Assembly: GCA_037481695.1 (NCBI GenBank)
Contig: JBBFLE010000006.1
Span: forward strand, 193,530-233,618
Direction of reading: 5' to 3'
DNA length: 40,089 nucleotides
From: a bacterium
GTDB lineage: Bacteria; Desulfobacterota; Desulfocorpusculales; Desulfocorpusculum
Shown piece by piece: positions 33,247-40,089 of this stretch. Positions within the stretch are counted from its first letter, which is position 1. Each line of letters starts with the position of its first letter. The notes below the pieces were generated by a model. That model did not search any database. It was given only the letters and a program-made list of their open reading frames with translations, and was not told where the DNA came from. The translations under genes and the position numbers were made by a program.

Positions 33247-33655
33247 AGGCCGAAGCGCCCAGTGCGGCCGCCCGCTTAAGTCCCCCCAAGGGGCCGGAGG
33301 CGGGAGGAAAGTCCGAGCTCCTCAGGGCAGGGTGCTCCGTAACGCGGAGTCCCGGTGACGGGCAGGAAAGTGCCACAGAAAAGACACCGCCCGCCTGTGG
33401 CGGGTAAGGGTGAAAAGGTGAGGTAAGAGCTCACCAGTCCCTCGGGCGACCGAGGGAGCTAGGCAAACCCCACCCGGAGCAAGACCAAATAGGAGGGGCT
33501 TCCCGCTTCATGCGGGGAGAATGGGTGGCCCGCCCAACCCTCGGGTATGGTCGCTGGAGGGCCCGGGTAACCGGGCTCCTAGAGGAATGGCCGCAGCCTG
33601 TGGGAGGGAAACCTTCCACAGGAACAGAACTCGGCTTACAAGGGCGCTTCGGCCT
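33247..33655 (+). ncRNA. rnpB: RNase P RNA (M1-type, bacterial class A)
   Basis: Catalytic RNA that matures the tRNA 5' end. P1 is a 14-bp helix: AGGCCGAAGCGCCC (33247-33260) pairs perfectly with GGGCGCTTCGGCCT (33642-33655). The universally conserved blocks are present: GAGGAAAGTCCGAGCTCC near 33304, GGCAGGAAAGTGCCACAGAAA near 33361, GGAGCAAGACCAAATAGG near 33476 and ACAGAACTCGGCTTA near 33624. The size of about 409 nt is normal for class A. It lies 54 bp after rnhA and converges on mltG with 3 nt between the P1 end and the mltG stop. Confidence 0.96.
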
Positions 33656-33658
33656 CTC

Positions 33659-34687
33659 TCAAGGTCTTATCTTTTGATAGCGTGCCACGGCCCTGACATG
33701 CTCCCCTATGGTGCGGGAGAAATGGTGGGTGCCATCCTTCTTGGAAACAAAAAACAGGTAATCGGTATTGGCAGGGAAAAGAGCAGCCCGTATGGATTCC
33801 TGTCCTGGGTTGCAGATGGGGCCTGGGGGAAGCCCCCGGAAAACATAAGTGTTGTAAGGATGGGGGACCAGCAGATCGCTCTTTCTGAGGCTTCCGTTAT
33901 AGTTGTCCAGGCCGTAGATCACAGAAGGATCGCTTTCCAGTTTCATTCCCATCCGAAGCCTCTTGTGAAAGACTCCAGATACCAGGGGCCTTTCATCAGG
34001 GGCTGAGGTTTCCTTTTCTATGAGAGAGGCCAGGGTGACTGCCTCAAGTATGTTCCATCCCAAATCAAGCAGCCTGGAATTGAACTCCGGGGCAAAGGCC
34101 TTCTGGAAGCGTTTGACCATGGTATGCAAGATATTTTGCTCGGTGGTCCCAGGAGGGAAAAAATATGTGTCGGGAAACAGAAATCCTTCCAGGGAGGTGA
34201 CCTCAAATCCCAACAATTCAGATGCCCATGCAGGATCCCTGGCCCTTCCAAGAAAAGTCCCGGGATTCACCAAGCCCATAGCTGCCAGCTTCTCGGCCAC
34301 CTGAGCCAGATTCCATCCTTCCGGAATGGTGACTCTGTACAGCTCTACTCTTCCATTGACCAGCCTATCTAGCAGATCCAGGGCGCACGTGGGGGCCTCC
34401 AGACGATAGATTCCCGCTCGGATCCGCTGGGCTTCACCTCTTAGGACCGCCAAGGCCACAAAAGCCCAAGCATTTGTTACGACACCTTCTCTCTCCAGAA
34501 GTGAGCCAATCTCCTGAAGACTCTTTCCCGAGGGAACCTCCAGTTGCCGGGGGAATGAAGATGTTGCGCAGGGCAGCAGCCAGAAGATCCAGGCCAGGTA
34601 AGCCAGTCCCATGACAACCACAAGGCCTGCCAAGGCCAGGTTGCGCATGCATGAAGGAATTCTTGGGCAAGAAAACTTTCGGATCAT
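33659..34687 (-). CDS. mltG: Endolytic murein transglycosylase MltG (YceG)
   Basis: An inner-membrane lytic transglycosylase that cuts nascent peptidoglycan and is thought to release new strands. A 342-residue product: short cytoplasmic N-terminus, one membrane helix (NLALAGLVVVMGLAYLAWIFWLL), a LysM-like region with VPSGKSLQEIGSLLEREGV, and the catalytic domain with LEGFLFPDTY, catalytic Glu in TLASLIEKET (about 224), DPSVIYGL and YNTYVFRGLPPGPICNPG. The ATG has AGGAG with 5-nt spacing and overlaps the PAP2 stop by 4 bp, so the two genes are coupled. Confidence 0.94.
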   Translation of the reverse strand: MIRKFSCPRIPSCMRNLALAGLVVVMGLAYLAWIFWLLPCATSSFPRQLEVPSGKSLQEIGSLLEREGVVTNAWAFVALAVLRGEAQRIRAGIYRLEAPTCALDLLDRLVNGRVELYRVTIPEGWNLAQVAEKLAAMGLVNPGTFLGRARDPAWASELLGFEVTSLEGFLFPDTYFFPPGTTEQNILHTMVKRFQKAFAPEFNSRLLDLGWNILEAVTLASLIEKETSAPDERPLVSGVFHKRLRMGMKLESDPSVIYGLDNYNGSLRKSDLLVPHPYNTYVFRGLPPGPICNPGQESIRAALFPANTDYLFFVSKKDGTHHFSRTIGEHVRAVARYQKIRP

Positions 34688-35580
34688 GAAAGCTCCTGTG
34701 CTCCTGGCTTACCTTGCCACAAAGGCCTGAGCCTTTGGATAATGTAGGGCAGCCCCAAAGAGACCCACAGCCCCAGCAGGCAGTATTGAACAAAGATAAA
34801 AGAGGGAATCTGGGGCAGGCATCTTCCTATACCCTGACTCAGCGCAGCTCCTCCAGCCCAACCCAAGAGCAGCTTCATGACCTGCCAGGACCATGGTCCT
34901 TTGGCCGAAAAATCCACCCAGCGGCTCTCCAGAAGATAACCCAAGCAAAAGCCCGAAATGCTGCCAGCCACCATAGCCTGCAAGGGATGAGTCTGACCCA
35001 GCACGCCGGCCACGGGCAAGACCACCCCTAACCAGGGCAAAACCGTGCCTTCCCATCCTTTGGGGACCCTGGATATTCTCCTGTCCAGGGCCACAAGCCC
35101 TATCAAAATAAAGCCCCCCAAGAGCCAGCCTCCCAGGATGTCAAGGGGAAAATGAAGCCCCATGTAAATTCTGGAGAGGGAAATGGCCAAGACTACCGTG
35201 GCCAGCAACACCGGTCTTTTTCTCCATGGAGCTCTTCTGCCCAGCCATCCCCAAAAGACCATGGCATTCTGGGCGTGGCCACTGGGAAAGGAGTAGCCTC
35301 CTCCAGAAGAGGCCCAAAGAACCCTGACCCGGGAAGGATCTGGCCTGGGGATCTGAAACAACTCCTTGACAAGGCTGTTGAAATAAACAGAGAAAAGAAA
35401 AACCAAAGCCAGCCTAACGCCTTGCTTCTTGTCCACACACCAATAAAAAAAGGGCACAAACAACAAAAAGAAGGCCTCGGTGCCCAAAAAAGTCGCTGTC
35501 ATGGCCATCCAGTCCAGCAGGTCATTCTGAAAGGACTGACACCAAAGGATCACTTGATATCCCCAGGCATGATCACTCAT
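34684..35580 (-). CDS. PAP2-family membrane phosphatase
   Basis: A polytopic lipid-phosphate phosphatase of about 298 residues with the three-part active site: KELFQIPRP (K-x6-RP), YSFPSGHAQ (PSGH) and SRIYMGLHFPLDILGG (SR-x5-H-x3-D). Candidate substrates are undecaprenyl pyrophosphate or phosphatidate-type lipids. Coupling to mltG favours cell-wall carrier recycling, an inference. The frame is open from 35739, but the upstream 53 codons are polar and atypical. The ATG at 35580 is nearer the family start, although its SD (GGGAAG) is modest. Confidence 0.87.
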   Translation of the reverse strand: MSDHAWGYQVILWCQSFQNDLLDWMAMTATFLGTEAFFLLFVPFFYWCVDKKQGVRLALVFLFSVYFNSLVKELFQIPRPDPSRVRVLWASSGGGYSFPSGHAQNAMVFWGWLGRRAPWRKRPVLLATVVLAISLSRIYMGLHFPLDILGGWLLGGFILIGLVALDRRISRVPKGWEGTVLPWLGVVLPVAGVLGQTHPLQAMVAGSISGFCLGYLLESRWVDFSAKGPWSWQVMKLLLGWAGGAALSQGIGRCLPQIPSFIFVQYCLLGLWVSLGLPYIIQRLRPLWQGKPGAQELS

Positions 35581-35952
35581 GGAAGACTTCCCGCCTCGTA
35601 CAAGGGCTCTCAGGCAAAACAAACTAAGACTACTTTGAAAATTCTCTATTGAAAAGGGCCCTGGCTTACCATGGCAGCATCTTGAAAACCGGCTCTGGGC
35701 CTGCTTGGCAAAAAATTCTGTTTGGGATATGATCCCCATTGTCCGCCTATGTTCGGAAAACTGGGGTAGTAATTGGGATCCCGTGAGAGAAATGAAGAGG
35801 CCTGAATGGCTGGGAGGACATGGGGCCTTGGGAAGGATGGTCCCGAATCACTGAGGGAATTTGGCCACAGGAGGTGATCATTGCCCGGATAAATGAGACG
35901 TGTTGCATGAGATGCTTGGAAGGGACCCTAGCGCACAAAGGAAGATGAGACC
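35581..35952. other. Divergent intergenic region with an isolated perfect SD
   Basis: About 370 bp between PAP2 and the next gene. The minus-strand frame above the PAP2 start is probably untranslated. At 35869-35879 the plus strand has AGGAGGTGATC, an 11-nt exact complement of the usual 16S rRNA 3' end. The following start would be ATT (35880) opening 22 codons that end at 35948, or ATG at 35907 opening 13 codons in the same frame. Either is only a tentative leader peptide. No RNA gene was recognised. Confidence 0.35.
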
Positions 35953-36324
35953 ATGGAGACTGTTCTTTATGTAATAGGTGCAACGTGGATAGTCATGGGG
36001 ACCTTCGTGGTGCTTTACACCGAGAGGGCCAGGAAATGGTGGGTGGCCATCACGGATCCCATTCCTTTCAAGGCATTGGCCTTTTGCCCCATACTGGTGG
36101 GGGTGCTTCTCATGATAGCTGCTCCCACAACCCATACTTTCTGGTTGGTGGAGGCAGTGGGGGCCCTTGCGGTGATAAAGGGACTGCTCCTGTTGCTTAT
36201 TCCCAAAGAGGAACACCGAAGGTGGCTCATGAGCTGGTGGCGGGAGAGGAGTTCGGATGTAACCTGGCGCTTTTGGGGACTCTTGGGTGTGATCCTGGGA
36301 GTGTTTTTAGTGCTAAGGCTATAG
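35953..36324 (+). CDS. Small membrane protein with an internal duplication
   Basis: A 123-residue product with about four membrane segments. Two similar halves are visible: G-x5-MGTFVVLYTERARKWW...ILVGVLLMI and G-x5-KGLLLLLIPKEEHRRWL...LGVILGVFLVL. Each half is a hydrophobic helix, a charged Arg/Trp-rich cytoplasmic turn and a second helix, like a tandem of the YjeT/DUF2065-type hairpin (resemblance by eye). AAGGA lies about 10 nt before the ATG. Function unknown. It stands alone, with a converging gene after a hairpin. Confidence 0.65.
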   Translation: METVLYVIGATWIVMGTFVVLYTERARKWWVAITDPIPFKALAFCPILVGVLLMIAAPTTHTFWLVEAVGALAVIKGLLLLLIPKEEHRRWLMSWWRERSSDVTWRFWGLLGVILGVFLVLRL

Positions 36325-36356
36325 CCTGGGCTAATAGGCAGCTCCCACCTGGAGCA

Positions 36357-36375
36357 GCTCCGGTTCATCCGGAGC
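36357..36375. terminator. Hairpin between converging genes
   Basis: GCTCCGG / CCGGAGC, a 7-bp perfect stem with a 5-nt loop, in the 86-bp gap between the converging membrane-protein and PEP-binding genes. An AT-rich stretch follows on the plus side (ATATTTT, 9 bp later). It may act in both directions, weakly. Confidence 0.42.
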
Positions 36376-36410
36376 CAGAGACCATATTTTGAGTGTTAAT
36401 ATAAGCCCCT

Positions 36411-38705
36411 TCAGCTCCAGCGTCCTGATTCCGCAGAGGGCCTCAGGGGCCCCAAAAATCCAAGTCCTTTTTGATTTTCCGCATCCTGGTACACGTGGAG
36501 CAGTTGCTCGCTGCAGGCTCCAGGCACATGGATGACCTTTATCACCTCCTCTAGCACCTGGAACTCTGGTATGAGGCTTCCCAGAAGGTTGGGCGAACCC
36601 AAAAAGAATTCCTCCCGGAATATGTTTCCTGGTTGGTCGGGGTAAATGGCTATGGGAACTATGCGCGCCTCCACCAAGTCATTGAAAAAATGGGTCCCGT
36701 ACGACAGCTCCGGGGTGGCCCCTTTTTCTTCAAAGGCTATCTCGGCCAGGAAGAGGGTTCTGTTGATATCTTCATATCCCACCCTCACGCCCAGGTTTAT
36801 GTCATTGCTTCCCCAACGGCCCGGGCCGAACAAGCCATATCTCTTGGTCTCCAGAACCCTGTTAAGCCGGCCCACAGCCCTGCCCACGGCCAGCTTCTGC
36901 TCATATGTCTGGAGCCTTCCATATGCCTTGGGATCTACGTAAACCACATATTCCACGTTGGGGATCGCCCCGTTGGAAACCCCTCGATCATTGCTGAAGA
37001 GGATTTTTTCTTCAGGCACGTCTGCGGGCAGGCGCACGCTGAAATCATTGGGTCCTATGGCCAGGGTCCTGCATTGTAGCAGGTGTAGTTTGCCCTGGTC
37101 CCAAGCGAATTCGATGTCCACAGGGTGTCCGTATGCTTCCTCCAAGCGGTGTAATATCTTCTTGAGCAGTTTGACAAAAGGGGAACGGGTGAGAAAGTTT
37201 TCAAAGGTAACGCAGCATTTCCTGGGATCCAGGGGCTGAGTCCTGAACATGGGTGGGGCCAGGTGTCCATCCTGGATGACCGAGACGGCCTCGTGGAGAT
37301 CCGGGTGAGAAACCCTCGAGAAGAGCTCGGTCAAATCCAAGGTTTCCACCCTGTTTTCCCTGAGATTGAGCACATCCACCATTTTTTGGGAATACTTCCT
37401 TATCTGTTCGGTTCCGACCTCAGGTCTCAGCAAGGGATGGCTCAGGGCTATCATTCTGGGATAGTCCCCGGCCACACGATCCACTGCCCTTGTGCCCAGG
37501 CCCAGCACCAGCCTCACCAGACCTTCTTCCATCTTGATCCTAGGGGTCCATCGGTAGGTGTTTCTGGAATAGGCCACACCCGCCGCAAAAGGAAAGAAGT
37601 AATCCCCCCATTTCCTGCCTGCCACCTTCTGCACAAGAACGCTCATTCTCTCATCGAAATCCAGCAGGTCGTGGTCCATGCGGTAAAGAATGGGGGCCGG
37701 GCCGAAGGTGCTCATGTGTACCTTCTTGAGTCCCCGCATGAAATCCTGGAGGCGAGTTTGCAGGTCTCCCTGATTGGCCAGAAATACAGAGTCATACTTG
37801 CCCGAAAAAGCATAACCAAAGTTGTCTTCCAGGAGGCTGGAGGAACGCAGTATTAGCGGATGCTCTCCTACCTTCTCCAAGAAGCCCTTGAACTGTTCCA
37901 CCAGGTCAGGAGGAAAGACTGCCCGCTCGAACAATCTGGCCATGGTCTTGTACTCCTCCTCTATGGTTTCCCTGCTCTTGTACTTCTGGCTGCGGAACTC
38001 CTCCAGGCCGTTGTAATCCAGGAAATCAGAAAAGATTCCCGAGTTGAAATAATATGATTCGGGAATTACCACATGTTTTTCCAGTTCCGGATCTCTTTTG
38101 GAGAGCCTGGGCAATAGGATCTTGTAAGCCAAGAGCATTCCAGCCGCCTTTCCTCCTATACGACCGGAACGCCTCCTGCTCCAGTAAGATTGATTGCAAA
38201 GCTCGTTTATGTCCCTGATGGTTATGTGGTGTTTGGCGATCCCGATGAACTTGAGCTGGTTGGATATGAAGTGGTTGATGAGGGCCACCCTGGTGCCTAT
38301 GGCCTCGTTGGGGGGTATGTAGAGATCTCCCTCTGGAATCTCGCAGAAGGCGCTAAGAGCCTTCTTTATCTGGATGGAGGTGGCTCCATCCATGTTGACT
38401 ACCCTGTTTAGGTTTCTAAAACGTTCAATCTTTCTGGCCAGATTGATGTGGGCCTCTATCTCTTCCTGTTGAAAATGGCTGGAAAAGTAGAGGTCCGTGA
38501 GGGCATCTTCCACCTCCCGAACCTCTTCCTCGCTCCAGCTCTGTTTTGTTTTGGCCAGGTACTGTTCAGCCTCTCGGTGGAGCTCCTCCTCGGTCTTGAT
38601 TCTCCTGTCCCTGAGGGCCTGCCTGAAGACTCTGCGCATCTCGGGCAGGAGCTTGGGATACTGCATCATCTGTTGGTACATCCTGTAAGCCTTGACGAGA
38701 TCCAT
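36411..38705 (-). CDS. PEP-synthase-like ATP-grasp protein without the phosphohistidine domain
   Basis: A 764-residue protein. Residues 1-170 are helical and not assigned. A pyruvate-phosphate dikinase N-terminal (ATP-grasp) domain follows with GRIGGKAAGM (181-190), HPLILRSSSLLEDNFGYAFSG (282-302) and a C-terminal ATP-site segment VDIEFAWDQGKLHLLQCRTL. The central phosphohistidine motif of PEP synthase/PPDK (T-x-H-A-A type) and the PEP/pyruvate TIM barrel are both absent. Instead there is a C-terminal domain with FGPGRWGSNDINLGV and ELSYGTHFFNDL. It starts 2 bp after the gdhA stop (ATG at 38705; a TTG at 38732 is possible). Expected chemistry: ATP-dependent phosphotransfer of unknown target. 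It cannot act as an ordinary PEP synthase. Confidence 0.78.
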   Translation of the reverse strand: MDLVKAYRMYQQMMQYPKLLPEMRRVFRQALRDRRIKTEEELHREAEQYLAKTKQSWSEEEVREVEDALTDLYFSSHFQQEEIEAHINLARKIERFRNLNRVVNMDGATSIQIKKALSAFCEIPEGDLYIPPNEAIGTRVALINHFISNQLKFIGIAKHHITIRDINELCNQSYWSRRRSGRIGGKAAGMLLAYKILLPRLSKRDPELEKHVVIPESYYFNSGIFSDFLDYNGLEEFRSQKYKSRETIEEEYKTMARLFERAVFPPDLVEQFKGFLEKVGEHPLILRSSSLLEDNFGYAFSGKYDSVFLANQGDLQTRLQDFMRGLKKVHMSTFGPAPILYRMDHDLLDFDERMSVLVQKVAGRKWGDYFFPFAAGVAYSRNTYRWTPRIKMEEGLVRLVLGLGTRAVDRVAGDYPRMIALSHPLLRPEVGTEQIRKYSQKMVDVLNLRENRVETLDLTELFSRVSHPDLHEAVSVIQDGHLAPPMFRTQPLDPRKCCVTFENFLTRSPFVKLLKKILHRLEEAYGHPVDIEFAWDQGKLHLLQCRTLAIGPNDFSVRLPADVPEEKILFSNDRGVSNGAIPNVEYVVYVDPKAYGRLQTYEQKLAVGRAVGRLNRVLETKRYGLFGPGRWGSNDINLGVRVGYEDINRTLFLAEIAFEEKGATPELSYGTHFFNDLVEARIVPIAIYPDQPGNIFREEFFLGSPNLLGSLIPEFQVLEEVIKVIHVPGACSEQLLHVYQDAENQKGLGFLGPLRPSAESGRWS

Positions 38706-38707
38706 AC

Positions 38708-39958
38708 CTAGACCCAGCCTCTGAGCCTGCAAGCCTCTGCAACCCTGGCCACAGCCACCAGATAAGCCGCCTGGCGCATGTTGATTCGCTCGCGACTGCT
38801 CATTTCATGTACGGCTCGAAAGGCATTGGTCATTTTGTCATCCAGTCTCTGGCAGATGTCTCTAAATTCCCAATAGAAGTTATAAGTGTTTTGCACCTGC
38901 TCGAAATAGGAAACCGTCACGCCCCCTGCATTGGCCAAAAAGTCGGGCAAAATAATTATGCCTCTGTCGAACAAGATCTCGTCGGCCTCAGGAGTGGTGG
39001 GGCCATTGGCCAACTCACAGAGTATCTTGCAACGTATACGGCTTGCGTTTTCCTTGGTGATGGAGTTCTCCAAGGCACAAGGAAAAAGAACCGCCACATC
39101 CAGCTCCAGAACATCCTCGGAGGGGATTTCCTCTGCTTCGGGAAAACCTTTTAGAGTGTCGTACTTCAGCTTGTAATCCACTAAGGCGCGGGCATCAATG
39201 CCCGAGGGGTTGTAAATGGCTCCCTTGGAATCCGAAGCTGCCACTAATTTCAAGCCCAGCAATTCCTGCCCCAGTAAGGCCGCGTGTTGGCCGGCATTGC
39301 CAAAGCCCTGTACGGCCATGGGCTTGCCTTGCAGCTCTACACCGAAGACTCGTGCGGCCTCTCTTGTGACGTATATGCCTCCTCTGGCTGTGGCATCCCC
39401 TCTTCCCTGTGAGCCCCCTAGTGCAAGAGGCTTACCTGTGATCACCCCAGGATGCCTTTCACCCATCATGGTCTCATACTCGTCCATCATCCATGCCATG
39501 ATCTGAGGAGTGGTATAAACATCTGGGGCTGGAACATCTTTGGTGACCCCCAAGGAACGTCCAACGGCTCTAACATAGGCCCTGGCAAGTCTCTCCTTTT
39601 CTGTGTCCGAGAGTTCTTTGGGATTGCAAACAACGCCTCCTTTGCCTCCACCCAAGGGAATGTCCACAACCGATGTCTTCCAGGTCATCCAGGCAGCCAG
39701 GGCCCTAACAGTGTCCAATGTTTCGTCGGGATGCCATCTGATCCCTCCTTTGGCCGGCCCCCGCGCCGTGTTGTACTGAACCCTGAAAGCATGAAATATC
39801 CTGGTGCTGCCGTCGTCCATCTTCACAGGAAGAATCACCTTGAGTTCCTGCATGGGCCAGCGCAAGAGTTCATGAGTTGCCGGATCCAGCCCCAGTTTCT
39901 CAGCCGCCATGTCCAACTGCTGCTGCGCGATCTTGAAAGGATTCAACTTCTGGCTCAT
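38708..39958 (-). CDS. Glutamate dehydrogenase (Glu/Leu/Phe/Val dehydrogenase family)
   Basis: Oxidative deamination or synthesis of glutamate (2-oxoglutarate + ammonia). A 416-residue product: GPAKGGIRWHP (67-77; substrate Lys), GGGKGGV with catalytic Lys near 106, PAPDVYTT with catalytic Asp near 146, GSQGRGDATARG and the Rossmann motif GFGNAG (218-223). The ATG at 39958 has AAGGGGG with 6-nt spacing; a more upstream start at 40006 is unlikely. Coenzyme preference and whether it acts on Glu or a branched amino acid need assay, though the pattern and size fit GDH best. It is first in an operon with the ATP-grasp protein. Confidence 0.92.
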   Translation of the reverse strand: MSQKLNPFKIAQQQLDMAAEKLGLDPATHELLRWPMQELKVILPVKMDDGSTRIFHAFRVQYNTARGPAKGGIRWHPDETLDTVRALAAWMTWKTSVVDIPLGGGKGGVVCNPKELSDTEKERLARAYVRAVGRSLGVTKDVPAPDVYTTPQIMAWMMDEYETMMGERHPGVITGKPLALGGSQGRGDATARGGIYVTREAARVFGVELQGKPMAVQGFGNAGQHAALLGQELLGLKLVAASDSKGAIYNPSGIDARALVDYKLKYDTLKGFPEAEEIPSEDVLELDVAVLFPCALENSITKENASRIRCKILCELANGPTTPEADEILFDRGIIILPDFLANAGGVTVSYFEQVQNTYNFYWEFRDICQRLDDKMTNAFRAVHEMSSRERINMRQAAYLVAVARVAEACRLRGWV

Positions 39959-40046
39959 GGTCATCCCCCTTTCGTTTTTGTGGAGCTGCTTTCCCAAATA
40001 TCCCAAGGAAATCTGGCTCCATACACGAATTTGTGGGTGGGATTGG

Positions 40047-40074
40047 TTTATAGGGACTTGAAAGCATGAATCAA
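40047..40074 (-). promoter_or_regulatory. Predicted promoter of the glutamate dehydrogenase operon
   Basis: On the minus strand TTGATT (40069-40074), 16-bp spacer, then TATAAA (40047-40052; 5 of 6 match), about 90 bp before the ATG. The resulting leader of about 80 nt shows no clear structure. Confidence 0.52.
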
Positions 40075-40089
40075 ATCCCGTACTTCCTA

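Noticed and set aside
1-40089. CRISPR array, insertion sequence, integrase or prophage
   Set aside because: No regularly spaced repeats, transposase or integrase motifs, or terminal repeats were seen. tRNA-Ala is followed directly by hisB and shows no duplicated 3' end that would mark an attachment site.

Overview
The window looks like chromosomal core and metabolic DNA from a Gram-negative anaerobe, most probably in the Desulfobacterota/Deltaproteobacteria. The reasons are lipobox and signal-peptide proteins, GatCAB for indirect tRNA amidation, a yqeY-dnaG-rpoD cluster followed by a tRNA, nif3, a CdsZ-type zinc-ribbon gene, rnhA and rnpB, and a branched-chain-amino-acid-type ABC operon with an acyl-CoA ligase inside it. 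That assignment is inferred from gene content and order; no rRNA gene is present to confirm it. I see no insertion sequence, prophage or CRISPR array.

Layout: 1-1520 (+) is the tail of a receiver protein and a thiolase. 1528-3670 (-) holds a universal stress protein, purQ and a LEA14-like lipoprotein. 3755-10784 (-) is livG, acyl-CoA ligase, livH, livM, a binding protein and livF, preceded by a promoter-like site overlapping a perfect 20-bp palindrome. 11225-12363 is a divergent pair, a small membrane protein and a GerMN-domain protein. 12602-14644 (+) is a stand-alone EF-G paralogue. 14714-20897 (-) is a deacetylase-fold gene, gatC, gatA, gatB, mtnA and a secreted protein. 21224-21622 (+) is yjbQ. 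21720-23923 (-) is a pair of SPFH genes, one of them a lipoprotein. 24124-26723 (+) is tRNA-Ala, hisB, a lipoprotein, hisA and hisI. 26792-30972 (+) is yqeY-dnaG-rpoD. 31018-33655 (+) is a CAU tRNA, a possible translated leader with an intrinsic terminator, nif3, the zinc-ribbon gene, rnhA and RNase P RNA. 33659-35580 (-) is a PAP2 phosphatase and mltG. 35953-36324 (+) is a duplicated small membrane protein. 36411-39958 (-) is glutamate dehydrogenase followed at 2 bp by a PEP-synthase-like ATP-grasp protein that lacks the phosphohistidine motif.

How the genes fit together: the ABC transporter with built-in CoA ligase, the thiolase and glutamate dehydrogenase point to uptake and catabolism of amino or carboxylic acids. 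The rest is housekeeping: tRNA amidation, histidine and purine synthesis, replication priming, transcription and cell-wall work. The most unusual points are (a) a 37-codon leader frame containing a strong terminator and ending on the nif3 start codon, (b) nif3 running 140 bp into the next gene, one base out of register with a tandem stop, (c) the acyl-CoA ligase/ABC operon and its palindromic promoter, (d) the gdhA-linked PEP-synthase-like protein, (e) the lipoprotein SPFH partner and (f) the divergent EF-G. Many start codons were moved from the longest open frame to a downstream ATG/GTG/TTG with a Shine-Dalgarno (SD) sequence; these choices are stated per gene.
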